Below are positions 32,399 through 45,573 of a DNA stretch of 64,000 bases, one piece after another. The notes under the pieces were generated by a model. It was given only the letters and a program-made list of their open reading frames with translations. It ran no database searches and was not told where the DNA came from. Where the stretch lies: NCBI GenBank assembly GCA_018399755.1, contig JAGYOE010000001.1, forward strand, positions 1-64,000. The letters run 5' to 3'. A program made the position numbers and the translations under genes. How positions within the stretch are numbered: the first letter of the stretch is position 1; every line of letters begins with the position of its first letter. The stretch comes from Bacilli bacterium. GTDB lineage: Bacteria > Bacillota_I > Bacilli_A > Izemoplasmatales > Hujiaoplasmataceae.

Positions 32399-33889
32399 AT
32401 GAAATTAGAAAAACGTTTTAGAGAAATTATTAAAAAGATGAAAGCATATCGATATGCTTTAAGTTTAATAGGTTGGGATTCTAATACTGAAGCACCCAGG
32501 AATACCTTTAAACGCAGATCAAAAATGACTGCTTATCTCTCAAAAGAGTTATTTAAACTACAGACTTCAAAGGAATATCAAGATATAGTTTATAACTTAT
32601 ATGATAAATATGATGAACTTGATGATTTATTGCAGCGAGAAATAAAAAAGGCAAAAAGAAATCTAGAGAAAATCATTAATATTCCCGAAGAAGAATTTTT
32701 AGAATATACTAAATTAATTAATGATTCACAAATTATTTGGGAAGATGCTAAGGCAAATAATGATTTCGAATCTTTTAAAGATAATTTAGAGAAAATAGTA
32801 AAGTATAATAAAAAATTTGCTTTATACTATGATAAATTAGCTAATCCATATGATACCTTACTTGAGGATTTTGAAGAAGGTATGACAACTAAAGAATATG
32901 ATTTTTTCTTTGAAAGTTTAAAGCATGATTTAGTTCCTTTTGTTAAAGAAATTCTTAAAAAAACTAATAATAATTATGAGGAATTAAGAAGTGCAAATTT
33001 TCCAAAAACTGGACAAAAACAGTTTTCAGAATATTTGTTAGAAGTATTTGATTTTAATAAAAAAAGTGGTTTGATTAAAGAAAGTGTTCACCCATTTACT
33101 TGGAATACTTCCCCTGAAGATGTTCGTTTCACCACAAAATATATGGAAAATTATATTTTCTCAAGTATTTATTCGACAATTCATGAATTAGGACACGCTA
33201 CCTATGAACAACAAATATCTACTAGTTATAATGATACTTTATTAAATGGTGGAACATCTATGGGAATTCATGAATCACAATCACGATTTTATGAAAATAA
33301 TATTGGTCGTTCTTTAGCGTTTTGGGAAACTCATTTTGATAAATTTAAAGAGATTTTCCCTGAACAAGTAAAAAATTACAAACCAATAGATATGTTTAAA
33401 GCAAGCAATAATGTTGAAGCTTCATTAATTAGAATTGAAGCTGATGAATTAACATATCCACTACATATTATGGTGAGATATGATATTGAAAGAATGTTAT
33501 TTAATAATGAGATTGAAGTAAAAGATTTACCAAAGGTATGGAATGACAAAATTGAAGAATATTTATCAGTTAGACCTAAAAACGATACTGAAGGTGTTTT
33601 GCAAGATGTTCATTGGAGTTCAGGGATGTTAGGATACTTTCCTACTTATGCACTGGGGAGTGCATACTCAGCACAGATTTATTATCAAATGAAAAAGGAA
33701 TTAGATATTGAAAAATTAATTAAAACAAATAAAATTAATGAAATTAACAAATGGTTAAAGGATAAGTTACATAAATATGGATCTAGTAAAACACCGAAAG
33801 AATTAATGGAATTAATTACTAAAGAGAAGTTTAATCCTAAATATTATATTCGGTATTTAAAAGAAAAATATAGTAAAATATATAATTAG
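32399..33889 (+). CDS. carboxypeptidase M32 (Taq family)
   Basis: STIHELGHATYEQ (HExxH variant), GIHESQSRFYEN, SLIRIEADELTYPLHIMVRYDIE. Confidence 0.93.
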   Translation: MKLEKRFREIIKKMKAYRYALSLIGWDSNTEAPRNTFKRRSKMTAYLSKELFKLQTSKEYQDIVYNLYDKYDELDDLLQREIKKAKRNLEKIINIPEEEFLEYTKLINDSQIIWEDAKANNDFESFKDNLEKIVKYNKKFALYYDKLANPYDTLLEDFEEGMTTKEYDFFFESLKHDLVPFVKEILKKTNNNYEELRSANFPKTGQKQFSEYLLEVFDFNKKSGLIKESVHPFTWNTSPEDVRFTTKYMENYIFSSIYSTIHELGHATYEQQISTSYNDTLLNGGTSMGIHESQSRFYENNIGRSLAFWETHFDKFKEIFPEQVKNYKPIDMFKASNNVEASLIRIEADELTYPLHIMVRYDIERMLFNNEIEVKDLPKVWNDKIEEYLSVRPKNDTEGVLQDVHWSSGMLGYFPTYALGSAYSAQIYYQMKKELDIEKLIKTNKINEINKWLKDKLHKYGSSKTPKELMELITKEKFNPKYYIRYLKEKYSKIYN

Positions 33890-33963
33890 TTGCGTCTGCA
33901 ACCTTTTCAAATTTATACTTATGTGTTAAAATATTCATTGAGAATAAAATAAAGGAGGAATAT

Positions 33964-35361
33964 ATGTTATTAAAGCAAAAATTGATTGAAAATATTTTAG
34001 ATACAGCTTTAGAAACTGGTGCTGATTTTTCAGAAGTTTTTATTGAAAGAAGAAATGCATCAACTTTACAATCTGTATCTGGAAGACTAGAAAAAGTTAA
34101 CAACTCTAAATCTTTTGGTGTTGGTATTCGTGTAGCCAAAGATACTCAAAGCGTTTATGCTTATACAAATAGTAAAAACCCAGATGATTTAATTCAGTTA
34201 GCTAAGGATTTATCGAAATCTTTTAACGATGAAAAATTAACAAAAAGAACGCCGTTAATGGAATTAGAAGTTGGAAAAAAACATCAAGCAAAAATTAAAC
34301 CAACTGATGTAGATTTAAAGGATAAAGTAAAGCTTATGAAACGCTCTTACAAAGTAGCTAGTGAATACGATGAAGTTATCAAACAAGTTATGGTTTATCT
34401 AGTTGATAATGAACAAGAAGTATTAATCGCAAATTCTGAAGGTCGTTTCGTAACTGAAACAAGAGTAAGGGTTAGATTAATGACTCAAGCTGTAGCCGCA
34501 GATAATGGTATGATGCAAACAGGAAGTTCAGGTGATGGTTCAGGTAAGGGTTATGAATTCTTTGATGAAATGGATATCGAAGCTCACGCAAAAGAAGCTG
34601 CTAAAGTAGCTAAAACTATGCTTTATGCAGATGATTGTCCAAGTGGTGTTATGCCAGTCATTATAAATAATGCTTTTGGTGGAGTTATCTTCCATGAAGC
34701 TTGTGGACATTCTTTAGAAGCAACTTCAGTTGCTAAAAACGCTTCAGTATTTAGCGGTAAAAAAGGCACAAAAATTGCTAATGAAATTGTTACTGCTATA
34801 GATGATGGAACAATCGATCATGCTTGGGGATCAGCCAATTATGATGATGAAGGCTATCCGCAAAGAAGACGTGTTTTAATTAAAGATGGTATCTTGAACT
34901 CATATATGATTGATAAAATCAATGCTAGAAGAATGAATGAAGAACCAACTGGTTCAAGCCGCAGACAAAATTATAAATTTAGCCCAACTTCAAGAATGAG
35001 TAATACTTTTATTGATAATGGAGGTTCAACTTTAGAGGAAATTATCGCTAATACTAAGTATGGTTTATTTGCTAAAAAAATGGGTGGTGGAAGTGTAAAC
35101 CCAGGTAATGGTGATTTCAACTTTTCAGTTATGGAAGGATATATGGTTAGAGATGGTAAAATCGCAGAACCAGTAAAAGGCGCTTCTTTAGTTGGAAATG
35201 GCGCTAAAATTCTTCATAAGATTGATATGATCGCAAATAACCTTGAAAGACAAAGAGGTATGTGCGGATCAGCTTCAGGTAGTATACCTGCGGATGTAGG
35301 CCAACCTTCTGTTAGAGTCCAAGCTATAACTGTTGGTGGGAAAAAGAAAGGAGCTAAATAA
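33964..35361 (+). CDS. tldD: TldD family metalloprotease subunit
   Basis: GGVIFHEACGHSLEA (HExxxH), GGGSVNPGNGDFNFSVMEGYMVRDGKI. Confidence 0.93.
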   Translation: MLLKQKLIENILDTALETGADFSEVFIERRNASTLQSVSGRLEKVNNSKSFGVGIRVAKDTQSVYAYTNSKNPDDLIQLAKDLSKSFNDEKLTKRTPLMELEVGKKHQAKIKPTDVDLKDKVKLMKRSYKVASEYDEVIKQVMVYLVDNEQEVLIANSEGRFVTETRVRVRLMTQAVAADNGMMQTGSSGDGSGKGYEFFDEMDIEAHAKEAAKVAKTMLYADDCPSGVMPVIINNAFGGVIFHEACGHSLEATSVAKNASVFSGKKGTKIANEIVTAIDDGTIDHAWGSANYDDEGYPQRRRVLIKDGILNSYMIDKINARRMNEEPTGSSRRQNYKFSPTSRMSNTFIDNGGSTLEEIIANTKYGLFAKKMGGGSVNPGNGDFNFSVMEGYMVRDGKIAEPVKGASLVGNGAKILHKIDMIANNLERQRGMCGSASGSIPADVGQPSVRVQAITVGGKKKGAK

Positions 35362-35362
35362 T

Positions 35363-36676
35363 ATGAATATTGATAAACTATTTAAAAGAGCTTCTGAAAA
35401 AAGTGTTACAGACATACAAGTATTTGTTTCTGATAAAAACAATCTTAATATTGAAATCTTTGAAGGAAAAGTTGATAGTTATGTAATTGCTGATACATCT
35501 TCAATTATTATTAAAGGTATCTATAACAAAAAAATGGGTACTTATGTTACAGAAGTATTAGAAGATGATATTATTGATGAAATAATTGATACAATTATTG
35601 CTAGTGCTAAAGAAATTGATTCATTAGATGATGCAATTATTTATGAAGGCGATAAAGAATATAAAAAATTAACCGATATTTTTAATGAAAATCTTTTTAA
35701 TTTAGATGTTAAGAAGAAAATTGAAAAATTACAAAAAATGGATAAATACCTTCATGAATATGACAAACGTGTTTCAGTAGTTGAAACAATGTATTCTGAG
35801 AACACTAATAATGTAATCTTAAAAAACTCAAAAGGATTAGACTTAAAAAATAAAGCTAATTCAGCTTATATGGGTGGACAAGTTATTGTTAAAGACGACA
35901 AAGATCAACGAGTTGGTTTTGATGTATTAATTTCAAATGATTTTGATGATTTCGATATTAAAAAAATCAGTAAAGAAATAATTGATAATGCTTTAGCTTC
36001 TTTAGGTGCTAAACCAGTACCTTCAGATAGTTATGAAGTTGTTTTTTCAAATGGAGCTTTAGCTACATTATTTTCAGCTTTTCAAAATATTTTTTCAGCT
36101 GATGCTGTACAGAAAAATCTGTCGTTATTAAAAGGTAAATTAGATAAGGTAATTGGATCGGATTTAGTAACTATTGTTGATGATCCATTTATGAAAAAAA
36201 GCGCTCGTTCAAGATCTTTTGATGATGAAGGTGTAGCTACTTATTATAAAGAACTAATTAAAGAAGGAACATTAAAAACTTATTTACATAATTTAGTAAC
36301 TGCTAAAAAAGATAACGTTAAATCTACTGGTAATGGTTTTGGCGGTAGTGTATCTGCAGTAAACTTAAAAATGGAAGCTGGAAAATCAACGTTAGACGAA
36401 ATGATTAAATCAATGGATGAAGGAATTTATATTACTGATGTTCAAGGTGCTCATGCAGGAGCGAATGCAGTAAGTGGAGAGTTTTCACTTCAAGCAATGG
36501 GATATTATGTAAAAAATGGTAAAAAAGAACGTCCAGTAGCTTTAATTACTGTCGCAGGAAACTTTATTGATATGTTAAAAGATATTACTATGGTTGGCAA
36601 AGATGCTAAGATGAGTTATTATGGTGTAACTACACCATCAATTAAAGTAAAATCAATGCCAGTTTCTGGTAGTTAA
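35363..36676 (+). CDS. TldE/PmbA family metallopeptidase partner protein
   Basis: Adjacent to tldD; RSRSFDDEGVAT, GANAVSGEFSLQAMGYYVKNGK; start chosen at ATG 35363 with RBS. Confidence 0.9.
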   Translation: MNIDKLFKRASEKSVTDIQVFVSDKNNLNIEIFEGKVDSYVIADTSSIIIKGIYNKKMGTYVTEVLEDDIIDEIIDTIIASAKEIDSLDDAIIYEGDKEYKKLTDIFNENLFNLDVKKKIEKLQKMDKYLHEYDKRVSVVETMYSENTNNVILKNSKGLDLKNKANSAYMGGQVIVKDDKDQRVGFDVLISNDFDDFDIKKISKEIIDNALASLGAKPVPSDSYEVVFSNGALATLFSAFQNIFSADAVQKNLSLLKGKLDKVIGSDLVTIVDDPFMKKSARSRSFDDEGVATYYKELIKEGTLKTYLHNLVTAKKDNVKSTGNGFGGSVSAVNLKMEAGKSTLDEMIKSMDEGIYITDVQGAHAGANAVSGEFSLQAMGYYVKNGKKERPVALITVAGNFIDMLKDITMVGKDAKMSYYGVTTPSIKVKSMPVSGS

Positions 36677-36683
36677 TAAGATT

Positions 36684-36716
36684 AAAAGAGATGTTTTAAA
36701 CATCTCTTTTTTTTAT
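36684..36716 (+). terminator. Rho-independent terminator
   Basis: aaaagagatgttttaaacatctctttttttt. Confidence 0.8.
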
Positions 36717-36800
36717 TGCGTAAATATGTGATTAACTTTACAAAAAGCCTAGATAAATGTATAATTAGAGTGATTAAAAAAATATTAGGAGGCGACATAA

Positions 36801-37670
36801 ATGGGTTTAGTATCCGCAAAAGAAATGTTAGAGACTGCACATAAAAATAATTATGCAATTGGACATTTCAATATTAATAATTTAGAATGGACTAAAGCAG
36901 TACTACTTGCAGCTGAAGAAAATAAATCACCAGTTATACTTGGTGTTTCAGAAGGCGCTAATAGTTATATGGCTGGTTTTAAAGTTGTGGCAGACATGGT
37001 TAAAGCAATGATAGAAAGTTTGAATATAACAGTTCCTGTTGCTTTACACTTAGATCATGGTAGTTATGATGGCGCTAAGAAAGCTATAGAAGCTGGTTAT
37101 TCTTCAGTTATGTTTGATGGTTCAAGTTATGGCATAGATGAAAATATCGAAAAAACAACAGAAATTTTGACTTTAGCACATTCTAAAGGTATCTCTGTAG
37201 AAGCTGAAGTAGGCGCAATTGGCGGCGAAGAAGACGGTGTTGTTGGAGCTGGTGAACTAGCTGATCCAGATGAATGTAAAATGATAGCTGACTTGGGAGT
37301 TGATTTTCTAGCTGCTGGGATTGGGAATATTCATGGTAAATATCCAGAAAACTGGAAAGGTTTAGATTTTGATGTTTTAGATAAAGTAGATAAAATTACT
37401 GGAACTACACCTTTAGTTTTACATGGTGGTACAGGTATACCTGATGATATGGTAAAAAAAGCAATTACTATGGGCGTGTCTAAAATAAATGTAAATACTG
37501 AATGTCAAATAGCTTTTACTGAAGCTACTAGAAAATATTTTGAAGCAAAAAAAGATTTAGTTGGGAAAGGTTTTGACCCAAGAAAAGTATTAGCGACTGG
37601 GACAGAAGCTATAAAACAGGTTGTAAAAAGCAAAATGGAGTTATTTGGCTCTATTAATAAAGCCAAATAA
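36801..37670 (+). CDS. fba: class II fructose-bisphosphate aldolase
   Basis: AIGHFNINNLEW, VALHLDHGSYDGAKKAI, SVEAEVGAIGGEEDGV, PLVLHGGTGIPD. Confidence 0.96.
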   Translation: MGLVSAKEMLETAHKNNYAIGHFNINNLEWTKAVLLAAEENKSPVILGVSEGANSYMAGFKVVADMVKAMIESLNITVPVALHLDHGSYDGAKKAIEAGYSSVMFDGSSYGIDENIEKTTEILTLAHSKGISVEAEVGAIGGEEDGVVGAGELADPDECKMIADLGVDFLAAGIGNIHGKYPENWKGLDFDVLDKVDKITGTTPLVLHGGTGIPDDMVKKAITMGVSKINVNTECQIAFTEATRKYFEAKKDLVGKGFDPRKVLATGTEAIKQVVKSKMELFGSINKAK

Positions 37671-37681
37671 AAACAGATAAG

Positions 37682-38257
37682 ATGACTGATATTATTAATG
37701 AGTATCAAAGTTGGTTAAGCGAAAATAAAGCTTTTTATAATAAATTAAAATCACATAAATCAATTTTACATACGAGATTTTATCCGATTTATGAAGTTTT
37801 ATTATATTTATATAACGAATATAAAGATGATGAATTAGATGAAGACGTTGAAAAGATATTTCAAGTAGGTTTAGAGTATATACATATACAATTCTTTAAT
37901 TGTAAAATCTATTTAGAAAAAAGTTTTAATAATGATTTTCATGAGTTCTTAAATTATGACCGAGTAATTAATTATTTATTATTTATTGAAGATTTAAAAT
38001 ATGAACTAACTGAACAAAAAATTGATTATGATAAAGAGAAATTAACTGAACTAGTTGATGAATTAGATGCATATATTACTGATAAGTTAACTGTTCCTGA
38101 AACATTAAATGTTTATGTTGATGCAAAAATAGCTGATTTTATTAATTTAGATGATTATAATTTTAATTCAATAATTGATATTTTTGTGGAAATAGGTAAC
38201 ACTTTAGGTTTAAATTTTGATGAAGAAGAAGATATTTATCTTGGGAAGGATGTTTAA
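37682..38257 (+). CDS. uncharacterised protein
   Basis: 191 aa ORF, one base before the downstream ORF. Confidence 0.65.
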   Translation: MTDIINEYQSWLSENKAFYNKLKSHKSILHTRFYPIYEVLLYLYNEYKDDELDEDVEKIFQVGLEYIHIQFFNCKIYLEKSFNNDFHEFLNYDRVINYLLFIEDLKYELTEQKIDYDKEKLTELVDELDAYITDKLTVPETLNVYVDAKIADFINLDDYNFNSIIDIFVEIGNTLGLNFDEEEDIYLGKDV

Positions 38258-39178
38258 ATGAAGAGAAAAGAATTTTATACAACGATTATTACTTATGCAG
38301 TGCTTTCTGCTGGGCTAATTGTTACTAACATTATTTTTGTGTATTTAGATTGGCTATTATTATTTGCGATTATTTTAATTGGTTATATGTATTTTAGATA
38401 TAGATTATCATCACCAATTCAAAAATTCTCAAATAAGTTTAATATGCTAGTTGATTATGATTTAGATATGGAAACAGCCATAAAAATGACTTTAGAATAT
38501 ATTGAAGAAGCACCTACTAAAGGTGTAAAAGCTTTATTACAAGTTTATTTGGGTATGGCATATTATAATAATGGAGAATATGAACAGGCGATTAATACTT
38601 TTAAATCAATTGATTTGAGTAAACTAAACTCTGTCTATCATATTTTAATATTTGCTCATCAAGCTTATGCATATTACGAACTTGATGATAAAGAGGGATT
38701 TGATTTAGCGTTAGAAAGAATAAAAAATATCAAACCTAAAATCAATAAGAAATTTATTGGTTATGCAAATTCTTATGAAAGATTGTTAACGGTAATTAAA
38801 AACTTAGATGAAAATCCTGAAGAATATAAAGAAGTTATTGAAGCAAATTTATCTAGACATAAAGGTTTTATCTCACAACGATTAGTTTATCATTACAGAT
38901 TAGCGCATTATTATAAAGCTATTGGTGATACGGAAAAGATGGATATAGAATTAGCTAAAGTTTTAGCAAATGGAAAAAGCCATTTTACAGCTCAAGAAGC
39001 TGAAAAAATGTTCCAAAATAGTGTAAAGGTTGATGATTATATATTTACTGATGATGAACCTTTAGAAGGCCAAGATGAACAAGAGGATAAAGATTTAAAA
39101 GAAAAAGTAATAGATGCTAAAGAATTAGAAGTATTTGATGATGATATTGATAATTTAGAAAATAAAGGCGGAAAATAA
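38258..39178 (+). CDS. membrane protein with TPR-like repeats
   Basis: Two N-terminal TMs then LLQVYLGMAYYNNGEYEQAINTFKSID. Confidence 0.75.
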   Translation: MKRKEFYTTIITYAVLSAGLIVTNIIFVYLDWLLLFAIILIGYMYFRYRLSSPIQKFSNKFNMLVDYDLDMETAIKMTLEYIEEAPTKGVKALLQVYLGMAYYNNGEYEQAINTFKSIDLSKLNSVYHILIFAHQAYAYYELDDKEGFDLALERIKNIKPKINKKFIGYANSYERLLTVIKNLDENPEEYKEVIEANLSRHKGFISQRLVYHYRLAHYYKAIGDTEKMDIELAKVLANGKSHFTAQEAEKMFQNSVKVDDYIFTDDEPLEGQDEQEDKDLKEKVIDAKELEVFDDDIDNLENKGGK

Positions 39179-39182
39179 AAAT

Positions 39183-40724
<1,542 letters not shown>

Positions 40725-40732
40725 TCAATTCT

Positions 40733-41698
40733 TTATTTTCCTGCAGTTATTAAAATGTCTAAATTATCATACATTACACTAATATAATCTTTACCTAATT
40801 CAATTTCATCATCGGGTAATGATTGAAGAATATCAAAATATAGTTTTTCTGGTTCTATATCTAATCTTTCCATTTCATCGTAGATTATGTCAGTTGCTGG
40901 AGAAGTTTTTCTATTCTCGTAGATTAATTTAGTAATACTATGAATTTCAATTTCATATAAAATTTCTTCTGTATCATTTGGCATCATATTATCTGGTTCT
41001 TCATGATAACCAGGAGAAATAGGTATAAAATCTAAATCATAATCATTTTCAAAATAACCGTAAAGATTTGTAGAAGTAATGACTGGTCTTCTCAAAACAC
41101 TAATAGCTTCTAAATAATCTATATGTAACATTTGTAGTCTAGCTTTTAAATTAATATAGTTATTATCTAATGTTTCAGTAATATCGGGGAATTCAATAGT
41201 TAGATGATTATAGATAATATCTAAAAGGGTTAAAACGCGGATAGGAGATATCCAAAAGTGAGGATCTTTTCCTAAAGGAGATTCACCGTTTGCATCTGTA
41301 TCATTTTCTTCATCATGATTATCATCATGATCATGTTCGTGAATTATTCCTTCGATAAATTCCATTTCTGTCTCCATCTTAACTAATTGGACATTAGCCT
41401 CCTCGAAAACATTTAGTTTCATATCAATATATTGATCATAATTTGCGCCGATGTAAAAAAGATAACTGGCATTTTTCATAGCGATTATCTGTTTTGGCGC
41501 CCATTCAGCTGAATGTTCATGAGAAGTAGCGCCTGGTACTATATCTACTGTGTATTCTGTATTATCAAATAGTTCTTCAGTTATATATTTCATTGGGTAT
41601 ACTGTTACATATACATCATGTTCTTCAACGGTTTGAGAACATGATGAAATAATTAAAATTTGAAATATAACAAAGACTAATCCGAGTATTTTTTTCAT
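40733..41698 (-). CDS. zinc/metal ABC transporter substrate-binding lipoprotein (ZnuA/AdcA-like)
   Basis: Lipobox IISSC; HDVYVTVYPMKYITEELF; His/Asp-rich loop HEHDHDDNHDEEND; DPHFWISP. Confidence 0.88.
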   Translation of the reverse strand: MKKILGLVFVIFQILIISSCSQTVEEHDVYVTVYPMKYITEELFDNTEYTVDIVPGATSHEHSAEWAPKQIIAMKNASYLFYIGANYDQYIDMKLNVFEEANVQLVKMETEMEFIEGIIHEHDHDDNHDEENDTDANGESPLGKDPHFWISPIRVLTLLDIIYNHLTIEFPDITETLDNNYINLKARLQMLHIDYLEAISVLRRPVITSTNLYGYFENDYDLDFIPISPGYHEEPDNMMPNDTEEILYEIEIHSITKLIYENRKTSPATDIIYDEMERLDIEPEKLYFDILQSLPDDEIELGKDYISVMYDNLDILITAGK

Positions 41699-41750
41699 TA
41701 TATCACCTGTATTATTATACATAAATTTGTAATAATTATCAATTTATATA

Positions 41751-41996
41751 CTAGTCATTGATAATTTCATATAAGTTTTCTGCATCTTGTTTTTTAACGT
41801 GGTTAGCAATTCTTAATACTTTAATTTTTATTGTTTTTTCGCCATAGCTAATTTTAAGAACATCACCTGGATTTACTTCACTACCAGGTTTTGCAGTTCT
41901 ACCATTAATTAATACTCTTCCGTTTTTGCTGACTTCTTTAGCTATAGTTCTGCGTTTGAATATTCTAGCTACTTTTAAAAATTTATCTAGTCTCAT
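41751..41996 (-). CDS. rqcP: S4-domain RNA-binding protein (RqcP/Hsp15 family)
   Basis: MRLDKFLKVARIFKRRTIAKEVSKNGRVLINGRTAKPGSEVNPGDVLKI. Confidence 0.88.
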   Translation of the reverse strand: MRLDKFLKVARIFKRRTIAKEVSKNGRVLINGRTAKPGSEVNPGDVLKISYGEKTIKIKVLRIANHVKKQDAENLYEIIND

Positions 41997-42046
41997 ATTT
42001 ATGCTCCTTTTTAAAACAAAGGGATACCAGAGTATCCCTTATGTTA

Positions 42047-44029
42047 TTATTCTGCTTGATTGTCTTTGTCTTTTTTAGGGTTTTCTTTAGAGTCACTTTC
42101 TTCTTTGTTTTCATCATCTCTTTCGACGATGTCTTTATCATCATTTTCGATAATATCATCCCAACGTGCAAGTTTATTTGTTTCAACTATTTCATCAATA
42201 TCTTCTTTAGTTAAAGTTTCTACTTCAAGTAAATAATGGGCAATAGTTTTAAGTAAATCCATATTATCTTTTATTAGCTTTTTAGCTTTTTCATAACTTT
42301 CGTGAATAATTCCTCTTACTTCTTTATCTATTTCAGTAGCTATTGATTCAGAGAAGTTTTTCGATTTACCATAGTCTCTACCTAAGAAGACTTTATCAGA
42401 TTCTTTTTCATAGGTTATTGGTCCGAGGTTTTCACTCATACCATATTCAGTAATCATTGAACGAGCAATAGCAGTAGAACGTTGTAAGTCATTGTGAGCT
42501 CCTGTTGAAATCTCATTAAATACGAGTTCTTCAGCTACTCTACCACCTAATAAGCCAATGATAGTCTCGATTAGATTTTGTCTTGTCTGTAAGAATGCTT
42601 GTTCTTCCTTAGGTAACATTAAATTATATCCTCCGGCTTTTCCACGCGGAATTATTGTTACTTTATGAACAATATTTGCATTTTCTAATTTTATGCCAAT
42701 AACAGCATGTCCAGCCTCATGGTGGGCAATGATATCTTTTTCTTTTTTAGTGAATACCCGAGATTTTTTTGCGGGCCCCATCATAACTCTATCTACAGCT
42801 TCATCTATATGTGATAATTCTATTTGCGGTTTATTTTCACGCGCAGCTAAAAGCGCTGCTTCATTCATTAAGTTTTCTAAATCAGCACCGGTAAAACCAG
42901 GTGTTCGTCTTGCAATTTCTTTGAAAGTAATATCTGGATTTATTTTTTTGCCACGAGAATGAACTTTTAATATTTGAGCTCTACCTTTAATATCTGGTCT
43001 ACCTACAAATATTTGTCTGTCAAATCTACCAGGTCGCATTAGTGCTGGGTCAAGGATATCTACCCTGTTTGTCGCAGCCATAACAATAACTCCTGAATTA
43101 GCTCCGAATCCATCCATTTCAACGAGTAATTGATTAAGTGTTTGCTCACGTTCGTCATGTCCGCCACCTAAACCAGTACCTCTTTGACGACCAACAGCAT
43201 CAATTTCATCGATGAATAAAATACAAGGTGAATGTGTTTTTGCTTGTTTAAACATATCTCTTACTCTTGAAGCACCTACACCAACAAACATTTCTAAAAA
43301 GTCTGAACCAGAAACGAAGAAGAAAGGTACTTGTGCTTCACCAGCAACGGCTCTAGCAATTAAGGTTTTACCAGTTCCTGGAGGTCCTACAAGTAATACT
43401 CCTTTAGGGATTCTTGCGCCTAAATTCAAATATTTTTTTGGATTTTTTAGAAAATCAATTATTTCTTTTAATTCTTCTTTTTCTTCATCTGCTCCCGCAA
43501 CATCATCAAAAGTAGTTTTTTCATTTTTACTTTGAACTGCTTTACTTTTCCCAAAGTCAAAAGCTTGTCGATTTGCATTAGAACCGCCGCGCATCATTGC
43601 AACAATCATAATAACAACACCAACAACTAGAAGTATTGGGAAAATAATGTTAATTATGTTTGTGGTAGGACCACTTACAACTCGATAGGATATTTCGTGG
43701 CCATCCTCGTTATTTAAAACATAGTCTCTTACTTCATTTAATTCATAATCATTTGCGAAAGTAGTTTCATAGTCACCGCCGCTATATTCTCCAGTAACCT
43801 TCCAAATACTTTCATTAGTATCTCCTGCCATAGGAGTAACTTCGATACTTGATATTTCACCATTTTCGAGTCTAGTCATAAACTCAGTATTGTTAAACTC
43901 AGTAGGTGTATTTGTATCAAGCCATAAAGTGATAATAGAAATCACTATAATAACTAAAATAGCTATCATAATAAAGTGACTTGTTCGGTTATTCAAAGGT
44001 TTTTTTGGTGATTTTCTTGCAACTGCCAT
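42047..44029 (-). CDS. ftsH: ATP-dependent zinc metalloprotease FtsH
   Basis: [46 protein letters not shown]. Confidence 0.97.
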   Translation of the reverse strand: MAVARKSPKKPLNNRTSHFIMIAILVIIVISIITLWLDTNTPTEFNNTEFMTRLENGEISSIEVTPMAGDTNESIWKVTGEYSGGDYETTFANDYELNEVRDYVLNNEDGHEISYRVVSGPTTNIINIIFPILLVVGVVIMIVAMMRGGSNANRQAFDFGKSKAVQSKNEKTTFDDVAGADEEKEELKEIIDFLKNPKKYLNLGARIPKGVLLVGPPGTGKTLIARAVAGEAQVPFFFVSGSDFLEMFVGVGASRVRDMFKQAKTHSPCILFIDEIDAVGRQRGTGLGGGHDEREQTLNQLLVEMDGFGANSGVIVMAATNRVDILDPALMRPGRFDRQIFVGRPDIKGRAQILKVHSRGKKINPDITFKEIARRTPGFTGADLENLMNEAALLAARENKPQIELSHIDEAVDRVMMGPAKKSRVFTKKEKDIIAHHEAGHAVIGIKLENANIVHKVTIIPRGKAGGYNLMLPKEEQAFLQTRQNLIETIIGLLGGRVAEELVFNEISTGAHNDLQRSTAIARSMITEYGMSENLGPITYEKESDKVFLGRDYGKSKNFSESIATEIDKEVRGIIHESYEKAKKLIKDNMDLLKTIAHYLLEVETLTKEDIDEIVETNKLARWDDIIENDDKDIVERDDENKEESDSKENPKKDKDNQAE

Positions 44030-44059
44030 ATATGCCTCCTAAATCAATAATATCTTATT

Positions 44060-45380
44060 TTAAATTTTATTAACGTAAATATATAATAGATTATCGCCAG
44101 AACTTTCCAATTTGAAAAGTCCAGGAATATAAAATATTTTATTGGATTTGTTTATCATAATTGGTAAAGAATCTCTTTTATCAATATTGATTTTTTTATC
44201 AATAAAAAAGTCTTTTAATTTTTTAGTTCCAATTTTAATATCTAGTCTATCTCCAGGCCTTCTATTTCTTATTGTAAAAGGAAAGACTGAATCTAGACTA
44301 TTATAACATAATTTATACATATAATCATAGGTTTTGATTAGTTTTTTTGTAATAATAATTTCATAGTCATTGTTAATATAGTATTTATTAAAATCATTAA
44401 CAGTTATATTAAATGAATTTTCCTTTTTTGGCTTGGTTTGGAATAATATTTTATCATAACGCTTATATATATAGAGATTTTCAGCTAACTTTAAGTAAAG
44501 ATTTGGTTTCTCATTAGAAATTAAACTGATAATATCATTTAAATTAGCAAATGAAATTTCTAAGGAATTACAAGTTAAGTGATTAATTATTTTTTTTATG
44601 ACTTCAAATTGGATAATTTCTTTTTGTGCTAATAAATCATCCTTATTTAAGGAAATACTTGTTTTATTTAATACAAGAGATTGCAAGAAATTTTCACTTA
44701 AATCATCAATCAGATCATAGGCCATTGTCTGATAGTTTGAAAATTGTAAAAACTTATCTAAATATTGTGGGTTTTCTTGTTTTAATTTAGGTAAGATAAT
44801 ATGTCTAAATCTATTTCTAGTATAGTCATCTTCTTGATTAGAACTATCTTCTCTATATTTGACATCATATTTTTTTTGGTAAGTTAAAATATCATCTCTA
44901 GAAGAATAAAGCATTGGCCTAATTATTGTTTTATTCTTATACTTAACTTTAGGCAATATTCCCCGATAACCTTCAAAAGAACTTCCCCGATTTAAGCGCA
45001 TTAAAATTGTTTCAGCTAGATCATTTAAATTATGAGCTAATACAATTTTTTCTGCATTAACTTTATTTGCTATTTCTACAAAAAATTCATAGCGTTTTAT
45101 ATGTGAATAGTGATGAAAGTTTAACTCATCATTTATTTGTAACTTTTTTGAAAAGAAAGGGAGATTATAAATTTTTGCTTGATTTTTAACAAATTCAGCA
45201 TCTTTATGACTATTAGCGCGTTTTTGGTGGTCAATATGAACAATATATAAAGATAATTCATATTTATCTTTTAGTTTTACTAAGTAATCAAATAAAACCA
45301 TAGAATCAATACCACCGCTTATGGCTAATATCAATTTAGCTTTTTTTTCAATTAAGTTTTGGTTAAAATTTTTTAACATA
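44060..45380 (-). CDS. tilS: tRNA(Ile)-lysidine synthetase
   Basis: AISGGIDSMVLFDYL, HNLNDLAETILMRLNRGS; start chosen at ATG 45380 (MLKNFNQNL) rather than 45493. Confidence 0.92.
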
Positions 45381-45573
45381 AGGATTCTCCTAATTATTAG
45401 GATAAAGGAGCATAGGAGTCTCACACACCTATGCTCAATATATAAAATATATATAATAAAAGAGAAAAATAAATTGCATAAAGATTCTAACAATAGAATG
45501 TGATAAAATTATGTAGTTTTTAATTATTTTTAAAAATAATTTAATTTTGGTATAATCTAATAGAGGTGTATAT

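Noticed and set aside
41983-42186. 67 aa Lys/Met/Thr-rich minus-strand ORF
   Set aside because: Alternative frame of the acidic, low-complexity ftsH C-terminus.
43212-43535. 107 aa plus-strand ORF
   Set aside because: Antisense to the ftsH AAA domain.
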